Below, piece by piece: positions 26,943-36,722 of a stretch of DNA of 64,000 nucleotides. The position numbers and the translations under genes were made by a program. The notes below the pieces were generated by a model. It saw only the letters and a list, made by a program, of their open reading frames with translations, was not told where the DNA came from and did not search any database. Location: contig JAWPMV010000001.1 of NCBI GenBank assembly GCA_033391075.1, forward strand, positions 1 to 64,000, given 5' to 3'. Position 1 is the first letter of the stretch, and the number at the start of each line of letters is the position of its first letter. The DNA is from Bacteroidia bacterium (GTDB lineage: Bacteria; Bacteroidota; Bacteroidia; J057).

Positions 26943-27635
26943 TCATTCCCTCAACATCCCCCGATACGTCCGGACCAATTTTTCCTGCGGAAATCCCAGA
27001 AAATACATATTGAAAACCACCACATTGGCCAATTGGACCCGGAGCCAGCTATTCTTGTTGTATTTGCGGGCAGAGACGATGATGTCTTTGGGAATAATTT
27101 TGAAGGGGATATGCTTGCGGGCCCGAAGGAGAAATTCATATTCTTCCATAATGATGTGGTCTTCCCGAAAGCCTTCCATTTCGAAAAAAAGCGAACGGGG
27201 AATAAACATGCTTTGATCTCCTCCCCGGAATGAAATTTTGTCAAATCGGGTCAACCAGGAATTGAATTTTAGAATAGGGCTATTGGAATCAAATTGGAAA
27301 CGATAACAACCCATGGGAAAGCCTTCTTGTAATGCCGCTTCTATGTCATCCAGGTAAGTAGAGGGAGGTAGGGTATCTGCATGGACAAAATAGAGGATAT
27401 CTCCTTTTGCTTGCTCTGCCCCCTGATTCATCTGGCAGGCCCGACTCTTTCTGGAGCAGCTATAGACATGTTTCAGGCCCAGTTTTCGAGCCTTTTCACA
27501 AGTCTGATCCTCACTCCCTCCATCTACTACAATGATTTCCAATAAGCGTTCGTCTCGATGATCACATAATTGTTTGATCAATCGAGGTAGATTGGTCTCC
27601 TCATTATAAGTAGGGATGATAATGCTGATTAGCAT
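26943..27635 (-). CDS. Family 2 glycosyltransferase (TIGR04283-like)
   Basis: The 230-residue protein has the GT-A start (ISIIIPTYNEETNLPRLI), a VVDGGSEDQT segment, SRACQMNQGA and the metal-binding DxD-like HADT in YFVHADTLPPSTYL. These are typical of the TIGR04283 subgroup, sometimes found with selenodomain or radical-SAM genes, none of which is nearby. No transmembrane segment is present. The acceptor and the donor sugar are unknown. Confidence 0.85.
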   Translation of the reverse strand: MLISIIIPTYNEETNLPRLIKQLCDHRDERLLEIIVVDGGSEDQTCEKARKLGLKHVYSCSRKSRACQMNQGAEQAKGDILYFVHADTLPPSTYLDDIEAALQEGFPMGCYRFQFDSNSPILKFNSWLTRFDKISFRGGDQSMFIPRSLFFEMEGFREDHIIMEEYEFLLRARKHIPFKIIPKDIIVSARKYNKNSWLRVQLANVVVFNMYFLGFPQEKLVRTYRGMLRE

Positions 27636-27772
27636 AAAATTGTGTGTAGCAGTATGGGCAATAAAGAGCCTTTATTCTCTTTCTACAAAATATCTTAATG
27701 AATTATTTAAACTTTGTCGCCTGGAAGTTATTTTTGACATATTCCCTTGATAAATAGCTATAAACAATCAAA

Positions 27773-28888
27773 ATGAAATACTTCCCACTTCTACTTGGGC
27801 TATGTTTTTTTTCCCTGAGTTTGTCCTCCCATGCACAGGATACACTCTATCTCGATGCGAATAAACGGGTAATTCCCTTTTCCGCAGAGGTGGAGTATTA
27901 TGCTTTCTTTGGGAAAGAAGGGAAAGAATGGATGTTTCGGTCCTATTTCCTCAGCAATAACCAGCTTCAAAGCGAAGGAGCTTTCACCAATAAGAAACGA
28001 GAGAAATACAAAGGCGAGTGGAATTACTATTACGAAAATGGGAACAAGAAAAGGACATTCAGCGATTTTGAAGATGGATATGCAAGCGGACCTTATACCG
28101 CTTACTACGAAAATGGAGAGGTCCAATTCAAAGGTTTTTATAAAAACGGGGTTTATTCAGGAGATTGGATAGAGTGGTATAAAGATGGTACAAAAAGAGG
28201 CGAATTTTCTTATCCAAATAAAGCGACCTGGCCTCTGATTCATAATCTATGGTTACCGGATGGAAGTCAAACGATCAAGGATGGAAATGGAGAGTACGTA
28301 AAATTTCGGTTGGGAGATGAGAATCCCATGTTTGTTGGGAATGTCCAGGATAAATTACGAGTAGGAGAGTGGAGGAGCTATTATGAAAGTGGGGAACTTT
28401 TAGAGAAAGTAGAATTTGAGAAAGGAGTGGCAGAGGGCGAATTGAATTATTATCATGAAAATGGGGAAATCGAATTTTCAGGTGAATTGAAGCGGGCTGA
28501 GTTTATTGGGATGTGGAAGCTGTTTGATGAAAAAGGGAATATACTTCAGGAGATAGATATTAAGGATGCTTATGGAAATCGGGGCAATCCTCCCTACATG
28601 TTTGGGCAAAGAAGCGCTTTCGCGCTCAACATAAATGAAATCCGGAAACAAATAGGGTACCCAAAGCTTGCGCAGGATGCAGGCATTCAAGGGCAGGTAT
28701 TGTTAAGGGTTTTATTTGATGAAGAAGGAGAATACCTGAGACATGAAGTACTCAGCGAAGTTCACCCTATTCTCACAGAAGCTACCCTCAAACATATCCA
28801 TAAACTGAGATACACCAAAGCTATTCAGGATGCCAAAGCTATTCAGTTCTGGGCCTATGTTCCCTTCAATTTCAAACTGATCAACTAG
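27773..28888 (+). CDS. Exported MORN-repeat (YwqK-like) protein with TonB C-terminal-like domain, paralogue 1
   Basis: The 371-residue protein has a signal peptide (1-21) followed by QDTLYLD, then six or more MORN-variant repeats (YYENGNKKRTF, YYENGEVQFKG, YHENGEIEFSG) and a C-terminal domain (about 285-371) resembling the TonB C-terminal fold, with GYPKLAQDAGIQGQVLLRVLFDEEGEY. There is no membrane anchor of the sort found in true TonB, so it is not an energy transducer in the usual sense. A same-size paralogue follows 95 bp downstream. YwqK naming as antitoxin in databases should not be taken as function. Confidence 0.85.
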   Translation: MKYFPLLLGLCFFSLSLSSHAQDTLYLDANKRVIPFSAEVEYYAFFGKEGKEWMFRSYFLSNNQLQSEGAFTNKKREKYKGEWNYYYENGNKKRTFSDFEDGYASGPYTAYYENGEVQFKGFYKNGVYSGDWIEWYKDGTKRGEFSYPNKATWPLIHNLWLPDGSQTIKDGNGEYVKFRLGDENPMFVGNVQDKLRVGEWRSYYESGELLEKVEFEKGVAEGELNYYHENGEIEFSGELKRAEFIGMWKLFDEKGNILQEIDIKDAYGNRGNPPYMFGQRSAFALNINEIRKQIGYPKLAQDAGIQGQVLLRVLFDEEGEYLRHEVLSEVHPILTEATLKHIHKLRYTKAIQDAKAIQFWAYVPFNFKLIN

Positions 28889-28983
28889 ATTTTTTAGTAT
28901 ACCTAATAACACTTGATTAGCGCAATTTGAATATTTTTGTTAAATAAACGTTTAGCATACACACAAGACTAACATTTACGGCA

Positions 28984-30099
28984 TTGAAAACACATCAACT
29001 AATTATCCTGCCTTTTATCCTGTTTTTGATTACTGCTGAACTAGCTGCACAGGATACCCTTTACCTGGACAAATTTGATGACCTTACGGAAGATTTCTCT
29101 GAGGCAAGATATTACGGCTTCCTCCAGAAAGAAGGGAAACTATTTGTCCTGACCAGCTTTTTCATGAGCAATGGAAACATACGAAGTAGAGGAGCTTACA
29201 GTAGCAGAAAAATGAAGAGCCAGGAAGGCGAGTGGACTTATTTTTTTGAAAATGGAAATAAAGAGGAAGTCTGTAATTACATAGAAGATTCCCGAGAAGG
29301 AGACTTCGAAAGCTGGCACAAGAATGGGAATCATGCAAAGAAAGGGCAGTATGAGGACGGTTGGAAAATCGGAGTCTGGGAGCAATGGTATGAAGAAGGA
29401 ACGAAAAGAGGCGACTTTAGCTATGTAAAAAAGTTCAATTTCCCCCTGGTAAAAAATCTTTGGCTGGAGAATGGAGTACAATCAGTTGCCGAAGGAGAAG
29501 GGAAGTACATCAGTTACAAAGATGATTCAGACGAGATGCAGGTTGTGGGGCAAATAAAAAATCAAAAGCGGGAAGGTGAATGGAAATTTTTCCGGGGGCA
29601 TGGAGACATGTATGAAAATCTATTCTTTAAGAATGGAAAAGCCGAAGGAAAAAACACCCGTTACCATCAGAATGGAGAAATGGCTGCCGTGGGAAACTAT
29701 GGAAACGGAATCCCTATGGGGCTTTGGCAATACTTTGATTCAACCGGAGAGGTGATTTACGTAAAGAATTTCCAGGGGGAACCAAGTGTGGTCCATGATG
29801 GAGAACATGATATGGGTTCCTCAGTACCTATTCCTACAAATATTGGCCTGATCAAACGAGCGATTGGTTACCCCTCCAATGCAGTCCGTAATGGATGGCA
29901 GGACGAAGTGATAGTTAGGGTCCTGGTCGGAAAAGATGGGCAATACCTCAAACACAAGGTGGTTAGGTTCAGGAAATCCATCTTCGTTAAAGCCATAGAG
30001 GAAAACATTGAACACATCCGCTTTGTCCCTGCATTTCGAAAAGGAAAACGAATCAAATTCTGGGTCAATATCCCCTTCAACTTTAAGTTGTTGAATTAA
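28984..30099 (+). CDS. Exported MORN-repeat protein with TonB C-terminal-like domain, paralogue 2 (TTG start)
   Basis: The product is again 371 residues with the same domain order as its neighbour. There is no ATG before residue 61; the TTG at 28984 restores a signal peptide and places QDTLYLD at the same position as in paralogue 1, so TTG is accepted as the start. MORN-like words include FFENGNKEEV, WHKNGNHAKKG and YHQNGEMAAVG. The C-terminal domain keeps GYPSNAVRNGWQDEVIVRVLVGKDGQY. Its stop codon overlaps the stop of the convergent miaE gene by 3 bp (shared TTAA). Confidence 0.85.
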   Translation: MKTHQLIILPFILFLITAELAAQDTLYLDKFDDLTEDFSEARYYGFLQKEGKLFVLTSFFMSNGNIRSRGAYSSRKMKSQEGEWTYFFENGNKEEVCNYIEDSREGDFESWHKNGNHAKKGQYEDGWKIGVWEQWYEEGTKRGDFSYVKKFNFPLVKNLWLENGVQSVAEGEGKYISYKDDSDEMQVVGQIKNQKREGEWKFFRGHGDMYENLFFKNGKAEGKNTRYHQNGEMAAVGNYGNGIPMGLWQYFDSTGEVIYVKNFQGEPSVVHDGEHDMGSSVPIPTNIGLIKRAIGYPSNAVRNGWQDEVIVRVLVGKDGQYLKHKVVRFRKSIFVKAIEENIEHIRFVPAFRKGKRIKFWVNIPFNFKLLN

Positions 30100-30680
30100 T
30101 GCAAGGCTGGCCTGATTTTCAGCCCCATCAAGGTCTCTGCCTCAATGGCTACTAATTCATGCAGCCTTTTCTCCACACTGGCTTCATCAAAATAATTGAG
30201 GGTCATCTTTACAAAGATATGTCCATGTTTGGCTTCTGAAGCCCAAAGCTCATGATAGAATTTCTTGAGCTCACCGGGAGGTAAAGCTTCATATACCAAT
30301 CTAAATCTTTCGGCGCCTCGGCACTCAATCACCGAAGCCCAGAGCATACGATCCATAAAACGTTCCTCCCTGCCCGTTCTGCAGCTTTTCAGCAATTGCT
30401 TCACATACAAATCCTGACCCATGGAATCAGGAAGACGCAGACCCCTTTCCTCCATAATCGCATAGACCTGTTGGAAATGTTCCAATTCTTCAACCGCAGT
30501 CTCAATCAACTCAGGAATGATCTCCACACGATTGGGATATTTGGCCACAAAACTCATCGCCATGGAAGAAGCCTTACGTTCACAATCTGCATGATCCAGC
30601 AAAAAGGAATCAAAGTCATCCATTACAGCTTTGATCCATTCGGAAGGACTATCAGCAATCAGATCGGCAGAGAGTTTCAT
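30096..30680 (-). CDS. miaE: tRNA-(ms2io6A)-hydroxylase MiaE
   Basis: The 194-residue all-helical di-iron protein carries candidate ligands E34 (CERKA), E65/H68 (EELEHF), and a second pair in VIECRGAERF and SEAKHGHIF. MiaE hydroxylates the isopentenyl group of ms2i6A at position 37 of tRNAs reading UNN codons, using O2. Length and motifs match the family. The gene stands alone on the minus strand between repeats and the convergent MORN gene. Confidence 0.9.
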   Translation of the reverse strand: MKLSADLIADSPSEWIKAVMDDFDSFLLDHADCERKASSMAMSFVAKYPNRVEIIPELIETAVEELEHFQQVYAIMEERGLRLPDSMGQDLYVKQLLKSCRTGREERFMDRMLWASVIECRGAERFRLVYEALPPGELKKFYHELWASEAKHGHIFVKMTLNYFDEASVEKRLHELVAIEAETLMGLKIRPALH

Positions 30681-30895
30681 AAAGAAATGTGTTAGAGTGT
30701 TGTAGTGTTAGGGTGTTAAAGTTGATATCGATTATTCTCCTGCACTAAAACACTCCATTTAAGCTTGCTTCTTTTAAAAGGAGAGGCAAAATTAGTAAAA
30801 AAAGATAGAAAGTGTTGTAGTGCGTAAGTGTTGTAGTTTTTCCAAAGTCTACCAAACTACAACACCATAACACTACCGTACTAAAACACATTTTT
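30681..30895. repeat. GTGTT-rich intergenic repeat, copy 3 (inverted repeat)
   Basis: Two GTGTTGTAGTG blocks lie at about 30690-30720 and 30816-30842, and the complementary AAACTACAACACCATAACAC begins at about 30854. The right half (30816-30891) can fold into a long imperfect stem. It separates miaE from the sigma-factor gene and probably contains or abuts their divergent promoters. Confidence 0.65.
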
Positions 30896-30964
30896 TAAAA
30901 AATCTCGATTTTTTTGTCACACCCGCTCAAATGTTCTCTCTAATTCAATAAACAAGGGATATTC

Positions 30965-31834
30965 ATGAATTTATCAGCCGGAGATTTCGAACTATTAAAA
31001 GACGAGGAATTGGTTACACAGGCTCGGGAGGGAGAAAGACGAGCCCTGGAAATCCTCCTAAAACGTTATCAGGCCTTTATTTATAATGTAGCCTGGAAAA
31101 TGGTCGGCAGTCCTCAGGATGCAGAGGATGTCATGCAGGAAGTAATCATTAAGGTGATCACCAATCTCTCCAGATTTGAGGGGAGAAGTGCCTTCCGTAC
31201 CTGGATTTATCGGATCACGATCAACCACATGCTCAATATGAAAAAGAAGAGCCTGGAAGAAAGGCTCACAGATTTTTCGGACCATCAACAAGCCCTGGCC
31301 AATATTCCAGATCGGGAGATGACAGCTGCCGAGGAATTAGAGATGGCTGAATATGTGGAGGAAGTGAAAATTCGCTGTATGTCGGGCGTGCTGCTTTGTT
31401 TAAATCGGGAGCAAAGACTGGTATATATCGTCGGCGATTTGCTGAAGCTTAACCACAACACGGGAGCGGAATTATTTGAGATCAGCAAAGACAATTTTCG
31501 TCAACGCTTATCCAGAGCCAGAAAAGATCTCTATAGCTATATGAATCGACAATGTGGCCTGGTCAATAAGAGCAATCCCTGTAGATGTAATAAAAAGACC
31601 AAGCATATGGTCGAAAACGGACTGGTAGATAAAAATGCTTTGCAGTTTAACCTCAAAACCCGTAGAAAATTCTTTGAAATAGCACAGGAGCGATATTCAG
31701 AAGCTTTTGGGCGAATGGAAGAAGAATACGATAAACTCTATGGCGAGCATCCTTATAATGAGGAACTGGACATAAAAGTGATACATGAAATCCTCAAAGA
31801 TGTCGAAATCCAGCAACTATTCAATCTGAATTGA
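30965..31834 (+). CDS. ECF-like RNA polymerase sigma factor with Cys-containing C-terminal extension
   Basis: The 289-residue protein has region 2 (RRALEILLKRYQAFIYNVAWKM, then DAEDVMQEVIIKV and RTWIYRITINHMLN) and a region 4-like HTH (DNFRQRLSRARKDLYSYM). Beyond the usual ECF length there is a roughly 90-residue extension starting with a Cys-rich CGLVNKSNPCRCNKKTK motif that could bind zinc or act as a redox switch. No anti-sigma gene is adjacent. The next gene, 157 bp downstream, encodes an SRPBCC protein and may be a target. Confidence 0.88.
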   Translation: MNLSAGDFELLKDEELVTQAREGERRALEILLKRYQAFIYNVAWKMVGSPQDAEDVMQEVIIKVITNLSRFEGRSAFRTWIYRITINHMLNMKKKSLEERLTDFSDHQQALANIPDREMTAAEELEMAEYVEEVKIRCMSGVLLCLNREQRLVYIVGDLLKLNHNTGAELFEISKDNFRQRLSRARKDLYSYMNRQCGLVNKSNPCRCNKKTKHMVENGLVDKNALQFNLKTRRKFFEIAQERYSEAFGRMEEEYDKLYGEHPYNEELDIKVIHEILKDVEIQQLFNLN

Positions 31835-31851
31835 CGATGTGTAACGGATCT

Positions 31852-31883
31852 CCGAAAGACTGTCTCTTGTAGACATCTTTCGG
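31852..31883 (+). terminator. Hairpin after the sigma-factor gene, weak terminator
   Basis: CCGAAAGA(C)TGTC at 31852 onward pairs with GACATCTTTCGG ending 31883. The tail is only moderately T-rich (GCCTCTTTCC), so termination may be partial. Confidence 0.5.
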
Positions 31884-31991
31884 GCCTCTTTCCAACAATA
31901 TGTAGAAAATCCTAAAAACAGCAATAACTGCTGAAAGGCGGCCTATTGCCTGAAAAATCATTAAACCTAATTCACATAATATTCAAATCTT

Positions 31992-32597
31992 ATGAAAATC
32001 AATGTTGGAATGCTAACAGCCGTTTTGATGATCGGTCTGTTTTTAGGAATGGATCAGGAAGCCTATGCCCAAAGTATGGCAAAAAAGTTTAAGGTGATTG
32101 ATGTGGAAAGAGTTATGCCATTTTCTGCTGAAAAAGTCTGGGCGGCAGTAGCTACAGATTATGGGAAAATCGCCGAGTCTCACCCACGGATTGTTCACTC
32201 AGATTATGAGTCCGGCTCCCTGAAGGGCGAATTGGGAGCGCAGCGTATGTGTGCTTTCAATGAAAAAGGAACTCAAGTGTTGCATGAGAAAATCGTCGAT
32301 TGGGATGAGGAAAATATGACCTTTGTCAATATAGTGCTGGAAGCCAAAAAATTTCCCCTCAATGAAGACAATACACGAGCCATCTACAAAGTAACTCCCA
32401 TCGATGCCAATAGCAGCAAATTGAGTATGCATATGGAGTTTCGTACTTCTCCTGCCTTTATGGGAGGAATGATGAAAGGGAGTTTCGAGAAAATATTGAA
32501 TAACTATTTGATTGCAGTTGAGCATAACCTCAAAACCGGAGAGCCCGTCAACCGGGAAAACTTCAAAGACATTCGCAAACAATATGCGAGTAAATAG
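31992..32597 (+). CDS. Exported SRPBCC-family protein
   Basis: The 201-residue protein has a signal peptide (about 1-26, ending in YAQ) and one START-like domain: an initial DVERVMPFSAEKVWAAVATDYGKIAESHP segment, the SDYESGSLKGELGAQRMC strand pair and a C-terminal helix (FEKILNNYLIAVEHNLK). It is presumably periplasmic and binds a hydrophobic ligand. It follows the sigma-factor gene, suggesting control by it, but I cannot show a shared promoter motif. Confidence 0.8.
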   Translation: MKINVGMLTAVLMIGLFLGMDQEAYAQSMAKKFKVIDVERVMPFSAEKVWAAVATDYGKIAESHPRIVHSDYESGSLKGELGAQRMCAFNEKGTQVLHEKIVDWDEENMTFVNIVLEAKKFPLNEDNTRAIYKVTPIDANSSKLSMHMEFRTSPAFMGGMMKGSFEKILNNYLIAVEHNLKTGEPVNRENFKDIRKQYASK

Positions 32598-32622
32598 CCT
32601 AAGATCTCCGTCTAATGTGTGT

Positions 32623-32653
32623 AAACCGTCCTGTTTTTGGCAGGGCGGTTTTT
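32623..32653 (+). terminator. Rho-independent terminator after the SRPBCC gene
   Basis: AACCGTCCTG at 32624-32633 pairs with CAGGGCGGTT at 32641-32650 (one T-G wobble), followed by TTT. Confidence 0.85.
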
Positions 32654-32828
32654 CTTTGACAGCCTGAATGAAGATAGCTAGAGGATCAAGTAGTCTTAGC
32701 TACTGTAACAGACACTCTTAATTGGTGAATTTCTCAATTACTCCTTGTAACATTTTCCCTGCTTTCGCTAAACAGAAACCGCAAAAAAACGTAAATTTGA
32801 AGTCTTGTTTAAACGTATAGCAGTTCAT

Positions 32829-35800
32829 ATGAACGATACACAAACTCAAAGCAATACCCAGGCTCTCCTTCAAGAATTACTGAAGACTCGTATTTTAGTC
32901 CTTGATGGCGCCATGGGTACCATGATCCAACGGCATAAATTAGAGGAAGAGGATTTCAGAGGAGAACGCTTTGCGGATCATCCTTGTCCGGTAAAAGGCA
33001 ACAATGATATGTTGTCGATTACTCAACCTGAAATTATTAAAGACATCCACCGAGCTTATTTGGAAGCCGGTTCAGATATCATTGAAACCAATACCTTCAG
33101 TTCTACTTCCATCGCGATGGCTGACTACCAGATGGAAGAATATGTTTATGAGCTGAATTATGCTTCGGCAAAAATAGCTCGGGAAACGGCCCAGGAATAT
33201 ACCCTGGCAAATCCCGACAAACCGCGTTTCGTTGCAGGATCATTAGGTCCGACCAATGCATCAGCCTCTTTATCTCCGGATGTAAATGATCCGGGATATA
33301 GAGCCGTAACTTTTGACGACCTGGTTGAATCCTATAAAGAACAGGCAAGAGGCCTGATCGACGGGGGCGCAGATATCATTCTCATTGAAACTGTATTTGA
33401 TACCCTCAATTGTAAAGCTGCCATCTTTGCTGTAGAAGCTTTATTTGAGGAAATCGGGATGACTTATCCAGTCATGGTTTCTGGGACCATTACAGATGCC
33501 AGTGGACGTACCCTTTCAGGTCAGGTTGTAGAAGCTTTTTGGGCTTCCGTTTCTCATTCAAATCTTCTGAGTGTAGGACTAAACTGTGCCCTGGGTGCCA
33601 AACAATTGCGTCAATATGTAAAAGACCTTTCGAGGGTTGCGCCTATTAGAATCAGTGCTCACCCCAATGCTGGTCTTCCTAATGAGTTTGGTGAATATGA
33701 CCAGACACCTGCAGGTATGGCAGCGGTTCTCAAACCTTTCCTCGAAGACGGTATCGTCAATATTTTGGGAGGATGTTGTGGAAGTACGCCAGAGCATATC
33801 GCCGCTATCGCAGAAGTGGCCGCTCAATTTCCCCCTCGGGTAGTTCCCGATCCTACAGATCTACCCACTTTTAGTGGATTAGAACCTTTGGTACTGACAG
33901 AACTTACCAATTTTGTCAATGTAGGGGAAAGAACAAACGTTACAGGTTCCCGTCGTTTCGCCCGCCTGATTAAAGAAGAGAACTATGAGGAGGCTTTATC
34001 TGTAGCTCGCCAGCAAGTAGAAGGAGGAGCTCAGATCATAGACATCAATATGGACGAAGGCATGCTGGATTCAGAGGCGGCCATGGTCAAATTTTTGAAC
34101 CTTTTAGCTGCAGAACCAGACATTGCCAGAGTACCCATCATGATCGACTCATCCAAATGGGAGATCATAGAAGCGGGACTCAAGTGTATTCAGGGAAAAG
34201 GAATTGTAAACTCCATTTCGCTTAAAGAAGGCAAAGAGAGATTCATCGAGCAAGCCAAACTCATCAAAAGATATGGAGCTGCTACAGTGGTGATGGCATT
34301 TGATGAAAAGGGACAGGCCGATACCTTCGAAAGAAAAATTGAAATATGTGGAAATGCCTACAGAATTCTGGTAGAAGAAGTCGGCTTTAATCCGCAGGAT
34401 ATCATATTCGATCCCAATATTTTTGCCATTGCAACCGGAATCGAAGAGCATAACAATTATGCCGTAGATTTCATCAATGCAACGCGTTGGATCAAGGAAA
34501 ATCTTCCTCATGCGATGGTAAGTGGAGGGGTAAGTAATGTCTCTTTCTCATTCAGAGGAAACAATGTAGTACGTGAAGCCATCCATGCGGTATTTCTTTA
34601 CCATGCCATCAAAGCAGGTATGGATATGGGGATTGTGAACGCGGGTATGCTACAGGTCTATGAGGATGTCCCCAAAGATTTATTGGAAAGGGTAGAGGAT
34701 GTTGTATTAAATCGCAGGGATGATGCAACTGAGCGTCTGGTAGAATTTGCCGATACCGTAAAAAGTGAAGGCAAAAAGCGGGTAGTAAATCTGGAGTGGA
34801 GGGAGAAGCCGGTAAATGAAAGGCTGGCTCATGCCCTGGTAAATGGAATTGTAGAATACATAGAAGAAGATACCGAACAAGCCCGTATGGAAGCCGAAAG
34901 GCCTTTGCATGTAATCGAAGGTCCGCTGATGGATGGGATGAATATCGTGGGGGATCTTTTCGGTTCAGGTAAAATGTTCCTTCCGCAGGTAGTGAAAAGT
35001 GCCAGGGTGATGAAAAAGGCAGTAGCTTATTTGTTGCCATATATGGAGTCCGAAAAAGAAGGACAGGAGGCTAGCAATGCAGGTAAAGTGCTGCTGGCAA
35101 CAGTGAAAGGAGATGTTCACGACATTGGGAAGAACATCGTAGGAGTGGTGCTGGCCTGTAATAACTTTGAGATTTTGGATCTGGGGGTTATGGTTCCTTT
35201 GGAAAAGATTCTGGATACAGCTCAGGAAGAAAATGTAGACATCATAGGATTGAGTGGTTTGATCACGCCTTCTTTAGATGAAATGGTCTACATCGCCGAG
35301 GAAATGACCAAGCGCAAGATGGATATGCCTTTGTTGATCGGTGGAGCGACTACTTCACGAATTCATACAGCGGTCAAAATTGCACCTAAATTCCGTGGAC
35401 CTTTGGTTCACGTATTGGATGCGTCCAGAGCCGTACCAGTTGCCAACAACCTCTTGCAGGAGGATGAAGATCGAAGAGGAGCTTATGCAGATGAGTTTCA
35501 GGAAGAGTACGACAAACTTCGCGAAGGACATTTAAGCCGTCAAAGTGCCAAGTCTTATCGCAGCCTGGAAGATGCTCGCGCGAATAAGTTTCAGATCGAT
35601 TGGGATAAAGGAGTCGCACCTTCACCCATCAAGCCCGGTATTACCGTTTTTGAGGATTATGATCTGGCTGAGATTCGCGAACTGATCGACTGGACGCCTT
35701 TCTTCTATACCTGGGAACTCAAGGGACGTTATCCCAAGATCCTCAAAGACGAGAAAAAGGGCGAAGAGGCGAGAAAACTCTTTGCAGACGCCAATGAAAT

Positions 35801-36527
35801 GTTGGATAAGATCATCGCGGAAAAATGGCTGCAAGCCAGAGCCGTGATTGGCCTCTTTCCTGCTAATACGATCAATGATGATGACGTGGAGGTTTATGAT
35901 GAAAGTCGTACAGAGACCATTGCCAACTTCTTCAACCTCCGTCAGCAAGCCGATAAAAAGAATGCTCCGAATATTTCCATCTCAGACTTTCTGGCCCCTA
36001 AAGATACGGGCCTCGAAGACCACATGGGAGGCTTTGCAGTTACGGCTGGTTTAGGGATCGAAAAGAAATTGGCTGAATTTGAAGCCGATCATGACGATTA
36101 CAAAAGCATCATGCTCAAAGCCTTGGCCGATCGTTTGGCAGAAGCCTTCGCAGAGCTTATGCACCGTCGAGTGAGAAAAGAATTCTGGGGCTATGACGCC
36201 AGCGAAAACTTCAGCAATGATGACCTGATTCGTGAGGCTTATAAAGGCATTCGTCCCGCTCCCGGTTATCCTGCCAATCCAGACCATACCGAGAAACTCA
36301 CTTTGTGGGATTTACTGAATGTGGAGGAAAATACGGGCATTACCCTGACCGAAAATCTGGCCATGTATCCAACGGCTTCCGTCAGTGGGCTTTATCTGAG
36401 TCATCCGGAAAGCCGCTACTTTGGAATCGGTAAAATCACCAAAGAGCAGGTCGAGGAGTACGCGAAACGCAAAGGAATGAGTGTGGAGAAAATGGAGCGT
36501 TGGCTGGGGGCTAATTTGGCTTACTAG
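32829..36527 (+). CDS. metH: Cobalamin-dependent methionine synthase
   Basis: The ATG at 32829 gives 1232 residues (E. coli MetH 1227); the open frame from a TTG at 32805 is not needed. All four modules are present: the homocysteine domain with zinc ligands C253, C316 and C317 (GLNCALG, GGCCGST), the pterin domain ([14 protein letters not shown]), the B12 domain with lower-ligand His764 in DVHDIGKNI, and the AdoMet activation domain near the C-terminus ([12 protein letters not shown]). The enzyme transfers a methyl group from methyl-THF to homocysteine. No cobalamin riboswitch is seen upstream, and no metF is adjacent. Confidence 0.97.
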   Translation: MNDTQTQSNTQALLQELLKTRILVLDGAMGTMIQRHKLEEEDFRGERFADHPCPVKGNNDMLSITQPEIIKDIHRAYLEAGSDIIETNTFSSTSIAMADYQMEEYVYELNYASAKIARETAQEYTLANPDKPRFVAGSLGPTNASASLSPDVNDPGYRAVTFDDLVESYKEQARGLIDGGADIILIETVFDTLNCKAAIFAVEALFEEIGMTYPVMVSGTITDASGRTLSGQVVEAFWASVSHSNLLSVGLNCALGAKQLRQYVKDLSRVAPIRISAHPNAGLPNEFGEYDQTPAGMAAVLKPFLEDGIVNILGGCCGSTPEHIAAIAEVAAQFPPRVVPDPTDLPTFSGLEPLVLTELTNFVNVGERTNVTGSRRFARLIKEENYEEALSVARQQVEGGAQIIDINMDEGMLDSEAAMVKFLNLLAAEPDIARVPIMIDSSKWEIIEAGLKCIQGKGIVNSISLKEGKERFIEQAKLIKRYGAATVVMAFDEKGQADTFERKIEICGNAYRILVEEVGFNPQDIIFDPNIFAIATGIEEHNNYAVDFINATRWIKENLPHAMVSGGVSNVSFSFRGNNVVREAIHAVFLYHAIKAGMDMGIVNAGMLQVYEDVPKDLLERVEDVVLNRRDDATERLVEFADTVKSEGKKRVVNLEWREKPVNERLAHALVNGIVEYIEEDTEQARMEAERPLHVIEGPLMDGMNIVGDLFGSGKMFLPQVVKSARVMKKAVAYLLPYMESEKEGQEASNAGKVLLATVKGDVHDIGKNIVGVVLACNNFEILDLGVMVPLEKILDTAQEENVDIIGLSGLITPSLDEMVYIAEEMTKRKMDMPLLIGGATTSRIHTAVKIAPKFRGPLVHVLDASRAVPVANNLLQEDEDRRGAYADEFQEEYDKLREGHLSRQSAKSYRSLEDARANKFQIDWDKGVAPSPIKPGITVFEDYDLAEIRELIDWTPFFYTWELKGRYPKILKDEKKGEEARKLFADANEMLDKIIAEKWLQARAVIGLFPANTINDDDVEVYDESRTETIANFFNLRQQADKKNAPNISISDFLAPKDTGLEDHMGGFAVTAGLGIEKKLAEFEADHDDYKSIMLKALADRLAEAFAELMHRRVRKEFWGYDASENFSNDDLIREAYKGIRPAPGYPANPDHTEKLTLWDLLNVEENTGITLTENLAMYPTASVSGLYLSHPESRYFGIGKITKEQVEEYAKRKGMSVEKMERWLGANLAY

Positions 36528-36551
36528 AAAAAAGAATTATTCATTAAAGAT

Positions 36552-36595
36552 ATAAGAGGGATTGATAGCTCAGGCTATTGATCCCTTATTTTTTT
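36552..36595 (+). terminator. Rho-independent terminator after metH
   Basis: GGGATTGATAGC and GCTATTGATCCC form an imperfect stem of about 12 bp (two mismatches), followed by a run of T residues. Confidence 0.8.
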
Positions 36596-36722
36596 GACAG
36601 GGAATCCTTATGGGGTAAGGAGATAAATTTCCCCCTCATGCAGCATTCCTATATCTACTCTCCGTCATAGAGGCAAATCCATTTTTTACTACACGCATTT
36701 CGAAATTACATCAAACACAAAT

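Noticed and set aside
32598..32828. Possible cobalamin or SAM riboswitch upstream of metH
   Set aside because: The gap contains a normal terminator of the previous gene and no recognisable B12-box or SAM-aptamer core.
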